Of a stretch of DNA of 64,000 bases, positions 29,842-37,142 are shown one piece after another. Made by a program: the position numbers and the translations under genes. The notes beneath the pieces are model-generated. The model did not search any database, was not told where the DNA came from, and saw nothing but the letters and a program-made list of their open reading frames with translations. The stretch spans positions 62,001-126,000 of the forward strand of contig VGZA01000005.1 of NCBI GenBank assembly GCA_016872775.1, written 5' to 3'. The first letter of the stretch is position 1, and each line of letters opens with the position of its first letter. This DNA comes from Planctomycetota bacterium (GTDB lineage: Bacteria > Planctomycetota > Planctomycetia > Pirellulales > Pirellulaceae).

Positions 29842-30966
29842 TCAATTCCGCCAGCAAACCGCGACGATCCGGTCGATCGCTTCGGAAACGTCCTGGAGGC
29901 TGTTTGTTCGAGCGAAGCTGAACCTCAGTGCTGACCCGATGAGTTCCTCGGCGACCCCCATCGCCTGCAAAATGGGGGACGGCTCGCTGGAACCGCTCGC
30001 ACACGCGGATCCAGTCGAACAGCTGATTCCGGCCAGATCGAGTGCGAGGAACAATCGCTGGCGATCCGCGCCGGGGAACGAAATACAGCTCGTCTGAGGC
30101 ACGCGAAGCGCCTCACTCCCGTGCACAACGATCGGCACCCGACCAGCCAATCCCGCCTCAAAACCATCCCGCAGTTGGGAGAGTGTCCGCAGCTGTTTCC
30201 CGGACACCGCCACGGCCTGTTCCAGGGCCACGCGGAACCCGACCGCTAACCCGACCGATTCCGTGCCGGGTCGAAGCCCAGCTTGCTGGAAACCCCCGCG
30301 AAACAGCGGTACCAGCGGTAGACCTTTACGCAGCAGGAGCCCTCCGATTCCCACCGGACCGTGAAACTTGTGCGGAGCAATCGACATGGCGTCCACTCCA
30401 AGTTGAGCGAATTCGATCGGCAATTTGCCGACCGCCTGGGCTGCGTCGGTATGGAAGGGGATGCCATTCGATCGACAGATGGCGGCGAGTTGTTCGATCG
30501 GCTGTATGACGCCCGTTTCGTGGTTGGCGTAGATCACACTTACAAGACAAACCTGCGGCGTCAACCGCCGGGAGAACTCGCCCGGGTCGATCCGCCCGCA
30601 CCGGTCGACGGGTAGTTCCGCGACCGTAAAACCCCGCTCGCGCAACAGCGAAGTCGCTCCCTGAAGACAAGGGTGCTCGACCGACGAAATCAACACGGTT
30701 GCAGGCGGGCTGCCGGCCATCCCGAGCAGCGCCAGATGATTCGATTCGGTCGCGCCGCTGGTGAAGACCAGACGATCGTCGCGGCCGGCACCCAGCGCCG
30801 CACAAATGGCGTCGCGAGAATCCTCAAGGACCGCGCGTGCCGCCTGGCCATCAGCGTGCTGGCTGGCGGGATTCGCCAGGCACCGCGCGTCGATCCGGTC
30901 GATCGCTTCCCTGACCAGCGGATCGAGAAAAGTGGTAGCGTTATTGTCGAGATAGATGCGTCGCAT
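29842..30966 (-). CDS. Cysteine desulfurase (NifS/IscS-like)
   Basis: 374 residues from the ATG at 30966; an upstream start at 31029 would overlap the preceding gene by 52 bases. The protein opens MRRIYLDNNATT, the family start. The PLP lysine is in SIAPHKFHGPVGIGGLLLRK. The catalytic Cys loop is SCSTGSACASGSSEPS, the long group I type loop. It transfers sulfur from cysteine for iron-sulfur clusters or tRNA thiolation. No iscU or mnmA is adjacent. It lies directly upstream of dnaA on the same strand, separated by 78 bases. Confidence 0.92.
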   Translation of the reverse strand: MRRIYLDNNATTFLDPLVREAIDRIDARCLANPASQHADGQAARAVLEDSRDAICAALGAGRDDRLVFTSGATESNHLALLGMAGSPPATVLISSVEHPCLQGATSLLRERGFTVAELPVDRCGRIDPGEFSRRLTPQVCLVSVIYANHETGVIQPIEQLAAICRSNGIPFHTDAAQAVGKLPIEFAQLGVDAMSIAPHKFHGPVGIGGLLLRKGLPLVPLFRGGFQQAGLRPGTESVGLAVGFRVALEQAVAVSGKQLRTLSQLRDGFEAGLAGRVPIVVHGSEALRVPQTSCISFPGADRQRLFLALDLAGISCSTGSACASGSSEPSPILQAMGVAEELIGSALRFSFARTNSLQDVSEAIDRIVAVCWRN

Positions 30967-30977
30967 ATTCAAGGAAG

Positions 30978-31700
30978 TTACGTCGCGGTGACGGAATCGC
31001 CCGCCGACGCACGGCGCGAGCGGATCCATTCGGTACGAGGGTCCTCGTCCGCAAGGTGCAGAAGCGCCTCGTCGAGAAGTTCCGCCGCCTGGCGGCTCTG
31101 CCCCAACTCTGCCAGCACCTCGGCGCGGCTTAGCAGCTTGTCTGCCAGGTAGTCGTCGATTCTCCAGGTCAGCGTCTCATCGGGCGTCGCGGCGGCTGCA
31201 AAGTCAAGAAACGGAGGAATGAACTCGTACAACCGCAACTCGGTCAGCCGTTGAACTTCCGGCCAGAGCTTCCAGGCAAGTTCGTCATGTTCGGTCGTCC
31301 ACTTGCGCCAAGGCGATCCGCTGCCGGCAGACTCCAGGGCCCGATAAAGAAAACTCGCGTCTCCGTCGGCTTGGCGGTTCCAGCGGTTGACGCTCACCAG
31401 GTCCCAGTTTCTCGAATCGAGTTCCGGGTTGCTGCTGACGAAACCGTCACCACGCAGAAAATCGACGTCCTGGTGAGTGGCTGCGGCACGAGTGATCCGC
31501 GTAAGTTGCAGTCGAAGCAGCGGGATTTCGACGTAGCGAAAATGGCGGAATCGAAATTCGCGTGGGGAAAACTCCAGTCCCGTTACGGTACCGATCCGGA
31601 TCAGCACGGAACTGGAAACGATGGTTACCGTCGACACGACCAGTCCGATCAGGAGGCGCCGGCGGTATCGCTGCCAAAAACCTCGATTAACCTCTGCCAC
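30978..31700 (-). CDS. Single-pass membrane protein of unknown function
   Basis: 240 residues from a GTG start. A basic N-terminus (WQRYRRR) precedes one membrane helix (about 15-38), so the bulk is outside the cytosol. The C-terminal 60 residues (LLSRAEVLAELGQSRQAAELLDEALLHL) look like a TPR-type helix pair. Its stop is 11 bases before the cysteine desulfurase start on the same strand, suggesting co-transcription with it. No motif gives a function. Confidence 0.65.
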   Translation of the reverse strand: MAEVNRGFWQRYRRRLLIGLVVSTVTIVSSSVLIRIGTVTGLEFSPREFRFRHFRYVEIPLLRLQLTRITRAAATHQDVDFLRGDGFVSSNPELDSRNWDLVSVNRWNRQADGDASFLYRALESAGSGSPWRKWTTEHDELAWKLWPEVQRLTELRLYEFIPPFLDFAAAATPDETLTWRIDDYLADKLLSRAEVLAELGQSRQAAELLDEALLHLADEDPRTEWIRSRRASAGDSVTAT

Positions 31701-31837
31701 GCAATACCTGCCCCTGGGATCGAGACACGAACTTCGATATTCATCTTAAACCTGACCCGCGGGCCTGCCTACCGAGACCCCTGCCGCTTTTTCTCTCTTT
31801 GCCAGATTATCCGGTCCGGGTACCATTCCACGTGCGT

Positions 31838-31895
31838 GTAGGACGGACATTTTGTCCGTTGGAACCTACCCGAACGGACAAGATGTCCGTCCTAC
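31838..31895. repeat. Inverted repeat of family A (copy 2 of 2)
   Basis: Same architecture as 297-354: 23-base arms beginning GTAGG and ending CCTAC, each with a GGACATTTTGTCC or GGACAAGATGTCC core, around a 12-base spacer. Left and right arms differ slightly. It lies between divergent genes, 20 bases before the GTG start of the proline-rich membrane protein. Confidence 0.85.
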
Positions 31896-31915
31896 CAGGA
31901 AGGAGCCGAACGCCC

Positions 31916-32476
31916 GTGACCGTAATGGCTCGCATGAGCGCGATCCTAATCTTCCTAGGCATCATGCCCGTGCTGGCCCTTGTTCCCCAGTTCAGGCCGA
32001 TTTCACGAAACTTGTCGCCGGCGGAGCCACCGGTCGCGCCCCCGCCGCAAACAAGTTCCCCAGGTCGGGAAGACGAGGAATCGCCGGGTGGACCTTCCGT
32101 CGAACCAGACCGAGCGTCGCGGCCGCCCGAGCGGGGATCGGCCGATGTCGGAGTGCCTGGACGGCAACCGGCCGACGGGGACGACAAGTTGCCGGTGCGC
32201 CGGTTCCCGCCGGCGGAACTGCTGCTGGAAGGCGACCGTTTTGAACAATTGCAGGCCCGCCTGCAGGCGCAGGGGGTAGACTATTACGTCCTGGAGCGGC
32301 AGGAGGGTCCCAAGCCAGGATACCGGTTCCATTGCAGAATCCGCGTGCACGGTTCCTCCACTTACGTTCGGCCGTTTGACGCGCAGGACGAAGATCCGCT
32401 GGTGGCCATGGAACTGGTGCTGCGGGAACTCGAACAGTGGAATGCGCGCCGCGAAGCGCGTTCCCAACTACGTTAG
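31916..32476 (+). CDS. Proline-rich single-pass protein, unknown
   Basis: 186 residues from the GTG at 31916, which has AGGAAGGAG ten bases upstream; earlier ATGs in the frame lie inside repeat A and are unlikely. An N-terminal hydrophobic helix (MSAILIFLGIMPVLALV) could be an anchor or signal. A Pro/Ser/Arg-rich linker (about 30-95) follows, then a compact C-terminal domain of about 85 residues with VDYYVLERQEG and YRFHCRIRVHG. No family recognised. It is followed by scpB on the same strand after about 120 bases. Confidence 0.6.
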   Translation: MTVMARMSAILIFLGIMPVLALVPQFRPISRNLSPAEPPVAPPPQTSSPGREDEESPGGPSVEPDRASRPPERGSADVGVPGRQPADGDDKLPVRRFPPAELLLEGDRFEQLQARLQAQGVDYYVLERQEGPKPGYRFHCRIRVHGSSTYVRPFDAQDEDPLVAMELVLRELEQWNARREARSQLR

Positions 32477-32594
32477 ACGACCTGGCCGCCACCCGCCCGA
32501 GCCAAAAATGGTTGGGGGCGGACCGTGGAAAATCCTTTGGCGGATCAGGGGTACCGGGTTGCCTTAAACTGTTACAAAATCGTACCTTAATCCG

Positions 32595-33416
32595 ATGCGA
32601 CAGGTACCCAAGTCACCGGCGCGGCAACTGCGAAGCATCGCGAGTCGATATCGACTGCCCAAGGTTTTCCTCTGGGAATGCCGATCATGCAACAGCGGCG
32701 TGATAATTACGGGCACCCCGGACAGTGACGCGATTTTCGACAGGGACGCTAACCGGGACCTTCGAAACGTCGGCTCGTGGTCGGACGGAGCCCCGGCGGA
32801 GTCCTGCGAGCAACGTTTGAGTCGACTGGAAGCGATCCTGTTCCTGGCGCGCGAACCGTTGTCGGCGCGGCGGTTGAGCCAGTACGCCAACTTGGCGGAT
32901 GGCACCGAAGCACGTACACTAATTTGCCGCCTGAACGAAAGATACGACCAGCAGAGTTGCGCATTTCGAGTGGAGGAGATTGCCAGCGGATTTCAATTAT
33001 TGACCCGTCCCCAATTCGCTTCCTGGCTGCGGCGACTCGGGCATGTGCCAAGTGAAGTCCGATTGTCGGCTCCCGCCCTGGAAACGCTCGCCGTCGTAGC
33101 GTATCGTCAGCCGGTGTTGCGCGTGGACATCGAGGCGGTTCGGGGAGTCAATTGCGGCGAGATCCTGCGGCAGTTAATGGATCGGGACTTGATCCGGATT
33201 TGCGGACGGAGTGAGGAATTGGGCCGGCCATACCTTTACGGGACGACGAAGAAGTTCTTACAGATGTTTGGACTCGTCGATCTCGACCAGTTACCGCGAG
33301 CGGAGTCACTGCGAACACCAGCAGTCCAAGCACCAGCGAGGAAGCTCTCGACTTCGGAAGCCACCCTCAATAACCAGAATTCGATAACAGACCAGAAACT
33401 CGATGCAGAAACGTGA
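32595..33416 (+). CDS. scpB: Segregation and condensation protein B
   Basis: 273 residues. The two winged-helix domains of ScpB run from about residue 75 (SRLEAILFLAREPLSARRLSQ) to about 225 (RPYLYGTTKKFLQMFGL). The conserved LETLAVVAYRQPV and VNCGEILRQLMDRDLI are present. ScpB with ScpA and SMC forms the condensin that organises newly replicated chromosomes. About 70 residues at the N-terminus and 45 at the C-terminus lie outside the family core. scpA is not next to it. The stop codon overlaps the ribosome binding site of the acidic protein gene. Confidence 0.88.
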   Translation: MRQVPKSPARQLRSIASRYRLPKVFLWECRSCNSGVIITGTPDSDAIFDRDANRDLRNVGSWSDGAPAESCEQRLSRLEAILFLAREPLSARRLSQYANLADGTEARTLICRLNERYDQQSCAFRVEEIASGFQLLTRPQFASWLRRLGHVPSEVRLSAPALETLAVVAYRQPVLRVDIEAVRGVNCGEILRQLMDRDLIRICGRSEELGRPYLYGTTKKFLQMFGLVDLDQLPRAESLRTPAVQAPARKLSTSEATLNNQNSITDQKLDAET

Positions 33417-33421
33417 GGAGG
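33415..33421 (+). promoter_or_regulatory. Ribosome binding site overlapping the scpB stop
   Basis: GAGGAGG begins inside the scpB TGA (33414-33416) and is 8 bases before a GTG at 33430. It fixes the start of the acidic protein gene and suggests that its translation is coupled to that of scpB. Confidence 0.7.
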
Positions 33422-33429
33422 AATCTGAC

Positions 33430-33861
33430 GTGAGTGTGACCGTTTTTGCCGGCGTCGCGAACCGTTCCGTTGCCTTGGATACGCCCAACGATTCGATCGC
33501 GATCCTTTCCAGCCGTTTCGCCGACGGGCTGGAAGACCCGTCGCGCCTCGATCCATCCATGGAAGATGACGACTTCGACGACGAAATCGACGACGACGAC
33601 GACGATGACGATGCCGACGACGACGACGATCTCGACGAGTTGGAAGACGATGAACTCGACGACGAGGAAGACGATGAACTCGACGACGAGGAAGACGATG
33701 AACTCGACGACGACGAGTGGGAAGAAGTCGACGACGAGGAAGCGGAAGAGGACGAGGACGAGGAGGAGGACGATGAGGACTGGGACGACGAGGACGATGA
33801 GGACTGGGACGACGACGACGACGACGAGGAAGAAGAGGAAGAAGAGAACGAGGCCTGGTAA
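33430..33861 (+). CDS. Extremely acidic Asp/Glu-repeat protein
   Basis: 143 residues from the GTG at 33430, 13 bases after scpB. The first 40 residues are ordinary (VTVFAGVANRSVALDTPNDS). From about residue 44 to the end almost every residue is Asp or Glu, with scattered Leu, Trp and Ala. The DNA contains a 24-base unit encoding EDDELDDE repeated about three times. Such a tail would be disordered and strongly negative. It may bind basic proteins or metal ions or mimic DNA, but no family is recognised. The stop is 4 bases from the stop of the convergent hemA. Confidence 0.7.
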   Translation: MSVTVFAGVANRSVALDTPNDSIAILSSRFADGLEDPSRLDPSMEDDDFDDEIDDDDDDDDADDDDDLDELEDDELDDEEDDELDDEEDDELDDDEWEEVDDEEAEEDEDEEEDDEDWDDEDDEDWDDDDDDEEEEEEENEAW

Positions 33862-33865
33862 TCGG

Positions 33866-35137
33866 TCATTCGAGCCGGAACAGTCGTTTCAGTGCGTCGA
33901 GTAGTCCATGGGGTGTTCCGTCGTTGGCTTCGCTGCGAAGTGATTCAAGGGGTGGGTGGAGCAGTTTATTGAACGCGCGGTCAAACGCCTGCCGGATTTC
34001 CTCCGCGATGCGTGGTTCGATGGGCTGAATCTTGTTGAGTAATCGCGCCAGTTCATCCTGCTTGACGTTATCAGCCAGTTCCTTGAGCCGGCGAATGGTT
34101 GGCCCGGTGGCTCGGTGGTTTAATTCGCGCATGTAGCGTTCGGTTTCCTCGTCGATGATCTTCTCCGCCAGCGGCCATTCGCGCTGCCGGGCTTTCTGGT
34201 TGGCTTCGCAGACGCCGCGCAGATCGTCGATCGAGTAGAGGTAGACTTCAGGGTACTCCGCCAGCCGCGGATCGAAGTCGCGCGGGATGGCGAGGTCGAG
34301 GATGAACAAGGGGCGCTGTGCACGGGCCTGATGCGAGGCACGAAAACTGTCCCAGGTGACGATCGGTTCACTCGCGCCGGTCGTGCTGACCACGATATCG
34401 GCTTGAACCAGGAGTTCCTCCAGGCGTTCCCAAGGTTCGGCGCGGCCGCCGATCCGTTCGGCCAGTGCCTCGGCCCGTTCCCGGGAGCGATTGACGATCG
34501 CGATATCGGTGGCCGCTTCGTCGCGCAGATAGCGGACGGTTTCCTCGCCCATCTCCCCCGCGCCGATGACGAGTACCTGCTTGTCGTCGAATCGTTCAAA
34601 GAACCCTTTTGCGAATTCGCCGACGGCGACGCTGGGAATGCTGACCCGCTTCTGCTGGATCGCCGTTTCATTGGCGACGCGTCGCGCAACGCGGATTGCC
34701 GCCTGAAAGGCGGTATGCAGCAACGAGCCCGCGGAATTGCCCGCGCGGGCCAATTCGTAGGCCTGCTTGACCTGGGCATGGATCTGGGCCTCGCCGACCA
34801 CCATGCTGTCAAGGCTTGCGGCAACCGTGAACAGATGGCGAATCGCGTCCTGCCCGGTTCGTTCGAACAGCTCTTCAAACACTTCCAGCGGATTCAGCCC
34901 GTGATATTCGGCCAGGAAGGCTGCGATATCGTGATGCGTGGGGCAGCGTTTGTCCTCTTCCGACGCCAGGTACAGTTCCACCCGATTGCAGGTGGATAAC
35001 AGCACCGCTTCGGACCCGGGAAACCGGTGGCGCAACAGGCGCAGCGCGTCGCGGGCCTGGTCGGGGTTGAATGCGAGTTTTTCCCTCACTTGCACCGAGG
35101 CGTTATGGTGACTGCATCCGACAACGTGGACCTTCAC
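33866..35137 (-). CDS. hemA: Glutamyl-tRNA reductase
   Basis: 423 residues. First step of C5-pathway haem synthesis: reduction of glutamyl-tRNA to glutamate-1-semialdehyde. The nucleophilic Cys is in LLSTCNRVELYL, the N-terminus has VGCSHHNASVQVREKLAF, the NADPH domain has VIGAGEMGEET, and MVVGEAQIHAQVKQAY is intact. A dimerisation helix domain ends the chain. It begins at a GTG that overlaps the stop of the upstream hemX-like gene by 4 bases, so the pair is translationally coupled. hemL is not in the window. Confidence 0.95.
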   Translation of the reverse strand: MKVHVVGCSHHNASVQVREKLAFNPDQARDALRLLRHRFPGSEAVLLSTCNRVELYLASEEDKRCPTHHDIAAFLAEYHGLNPLEVFEELFERTGQDAIRHLFTVAASLDSMVVGEAQIHAQVKQAYELARAGNSAGSLLHTAFQAAIRVARRVANETAIQQKRVSIPSVAVGEFAKGFFERFDDKQVLVIGAGEMGEETVRYLRDEAATDIAIVNRSRERAEALAERIGGRAEPWERLEELLVQADIVVSTTGASEPIVTWDSFRASHQARAQRPLFILDLAIPRDFDPRLAEYPEVYLYSIDDLRGVCEANQKARQREWPLAEKIIDEETERYMRELNHRATGPTIRRLKELADNVKQDELARLLNKIQPIEPRIAEEIRQAFDRAFNKLLHPPLESLRSEANDGTPHGLLDALKRLFRLE

Positions 35138-36003
35138 GGCGCATCCCCCGTCGCCGCGCCGTCGCTTGCCGAAGCCGGCTGGCTGGCGTGATTACCCGCC
35201 AGGACAAAAGCCAACGCTAGCGCTAGAAACAAAAAACTGGCCAACGTCAGGTAGGCAATCTTGCGGCCCCGCCGCGCGGGAACATAGCACCATTCGAATA
35301 TGTTCGCCGCCAGCAGCCAGACCAGCAACACAGCGCTGGAAAGGATCACGGGATCGGTCCAGGCAATGGAGTCGGACGTCTTGGCGGAGTTGAGCGCCAC
35401 ACCCGAGATAAGGCCGACGAGCAGCAGTCCGGTGGAAACCAGCAGCGTTCGGCGATTAAAGCGCTGCAGCCATTCCAAAGTTGGCAACCGGATGCCCTGC
35501 TGCGTCGGCAGCTTGTTTTTGAGACGATACGACTGCGCGAGGTACATCACACCGGCTCCAAAGCCCAACGCGACGGTGGAGGTGCCGGCGAGTAACGCGA
35601 TCCCGTGGACGGTGCTCCAGAGTCCGAGCGCTTGATCGCGACTGAATCGCGCATCGTCCCCCATCAGCATCGCGATCAGGATCAGAACCAGTACCAGTGG
35701 CAACAGGAACAGTCCGACCGCGTTTTCCGAATGCCGTAGGATCAGGCCGACATAGGCGCCAGCAAGCAGCCAGGCCGAAAGCAGGCACCATTCGTACCAG
35801 CTGGAAAATAGCGGCAGGTGCTGCTGCAGCGCCGTTGTTGTCCGCTGCCCAAGGAACAGCGAATGGGCCAGGATGCCGGCCAGAGCGAACACCACGTTCA
35901 GCCAGGCGCGGACCCGCGCGCGAAATGCGAAGCGTGCGATTTCGGTGCCCAGTGCGAGCAGGTAGCTCCCCAGGAAACAGGTGATCGTCATCCCCGACAG
36001 CAT
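35134..36003 (-). CDS. hemX: HemX/CcsA-like cytochrome c assembly membrane protein
   Basis: 289 residues from the ATG at 36003; a GTG at 36015 or an ATG at 35991 are alternatives. About eight membrane helices are visible, for example LNVVFALAGILAHSLFL, WCLLSAWLLAGAYVGLIL and LLVSTGLLLVGLISGVALN. This is the CcsA/HemX superfamily; members next to hemA are usually called HemX and influence HemA level or haem handling. The gene is coupled to hemA by a GTGA overlap. It follows the sigma-54 activator gene by about 30 bases, so the three may be one operon. Confidence 0.8.
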   Translation of the reverse strand: MLSGMTITCFLGSYLLALGTEIARFAFRARVRAWLNVVFALAGILAHSLFLGQRTTTALQQHLPLFSSWYEWCLLSAWLLAGAYVGLILRHSENAVGLFLLPLVLVLILIAMLMGDDARFSRDQALGLWSTVHGIALLAGTSTVALGFGAGVMYLAQSYRLKNKLPTQQGIRLPTLEWLQRFNRRTLLVSTGLLLVGLISGVALNSAKTSDSIAWTDPVILSSAVLLVWLLAANIFEWCYVPARRGRKIAYLTLASFLFLALALAFVLAGNHASQPASASDGAATGDAP

Positions 36004-36031
36004 TCCAGCGGCCACTCCACGCGAATACGCA

Positions 36032-37105
36032 TCAATTTTCCAGGTCGTACTCTTTCAGCTTCTTATGCAGGGTGTTGCGGTTGATACCCAGGCGTTTGGC
36101 CGCCTTGATCTGGACATTATTACAGGTCAACATCACCTGGGCCAGCAGTTCCTTTTCGACGCGGTTGACGATTTTGGCGTGCAGGCTGTCTTCGTCCGGG
36201 CCGCAACTGGAGAGTCCTTGTTGGACGACGGCTGAGGTGAGGGTCTCCAGGTTCGCGCCGAGCAGGCGGCTGGAAGGCGCCGGTTGTTTTCCGAGCACGA
36301 CCGGCGGCAACAATTCGACCGTCAGTTCATCGGTCTCCGCCAGCACCACGGCCCGTTCGATGTAATTCTGCAGTTCCCGCACATTTCCCGGCCAGTGGTA
36401 CTCCTGCAGTGCCTGCCGGGCGGCGGGATGAACATGCACCACGAATCGCTCGTTGGCTTCCGAGTAGTGCCGCAGGAAGAAGTGCACCAGTTCCGGGATG
36501 TCCTCGCGACGGTTCCGCAGCGGCGGCAGCGGTATCGAGACAACGTTCAGGCGCCAATAAAGGTCTTCGCGGAACTTATCGTCGTGCACCAGACCGAGCA
36601 AGTCGCGGTTGCTGGCGGCGATTACGCGCGTATCCACGCGCACCGTGTTGGTGTCGCCCACGCGTTCGAACTCGCGTTCCTGCAGCACCCGCAGCAGCTT
36701 GACCTGCAGGTGGGGAGTCGTGGAGTTGATTTCATCGAGAAAAATCGTACCGAAATGCGCCGCCTCGAAGCGGCCGGTTCGGTTGTTGATCGCACCCGTG
36801 AACGCGCCGCGCACATGTCCGAACAGTTCGCTTTCAAGAAGGCTCTCGCTGAGCGCCCCGCAATTGACGCGCACGAACGGTCCGCCCGCCCGGTCGCTCA
36901 ACCGGTGCACTGCACTGGCGATCAGTTCCTTACCGGTCCCCGATTCACCCAGTAGCAGCACCGAGGCATTGCTGCGCGCGACGCGGCGCGTCAGCCGGTA
37001 GACTTCCTGCATTGCCGGACTCGACCCAATCAGACCCGCAATGGGTGGATCCTGGTCCGCGCCCATCTTGGCGGGATTCGACGCTTGGGATTGGGGATTT
37101 GGCAT
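36032..37105 (-). CDS. Sigma-54-dependent transcriptional activator, no receiver domain
   Basis: 357 residues. The AAA+ domain starts near residue 25, with Walker A GESGTGKE, the sigma-54-contacting loop GAFTGA, Walker B TIFLDEI and the arginine region [11 protein letters not shown]. The C-terminal Fis-type helix-turn-helix reads [19 protein letters not shown]. There is no N-terminal receiver, GAF or PAS domain, so activity is probably set by abundance or by a separate partner. It is placed between hemX-hemA and an exported HEAT protein; target promoters are unknown. Confidence 0.92.
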   Translation of the reverse strand: MPNPQSQASNPAKMGADQDPPIAGLIGSSPAMQEVYRLTRRVARSNASVLLLGESGTGKELIASAVHRLSDRAGGPFVRVNCGALSESLLESELFGHVRGAFTGAINNRTGRFEAAHFGTIFLDEINSTTPHLQVKLLRVLQEREFERVGDTNTVRVDTRVIAASNRDLLGLVHDDKFREDLYWRLNVVSIPLPPLRNRREDIPELVHFFLRHYSEANERFVVHVHPAARQALQEYHWPGNVRELQNYIERAVVLAETDELTVELLPPVVLGKQPAPSSRLLGANLETLTSAVVQQGLSSCGPDEDSLHAKIVNRVEKELLAQVMLTCNNVQIKAAKRLGINRNTLHKKLKEYDLEN

Positions 37106-37142
37106 GCTGACGAACGAATCGAACCGGCGTTCGTGGAGGTGG

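Noticed and set aside
33306-33869. Minus-strand frame encoding a nearly pure serine protein
   Set aside because: It is the complement of the GAC/GAG repeats in the acidic protein gene; the plus strand has a ribosome binding site and a normal N-terminal region, so it is the real gene.
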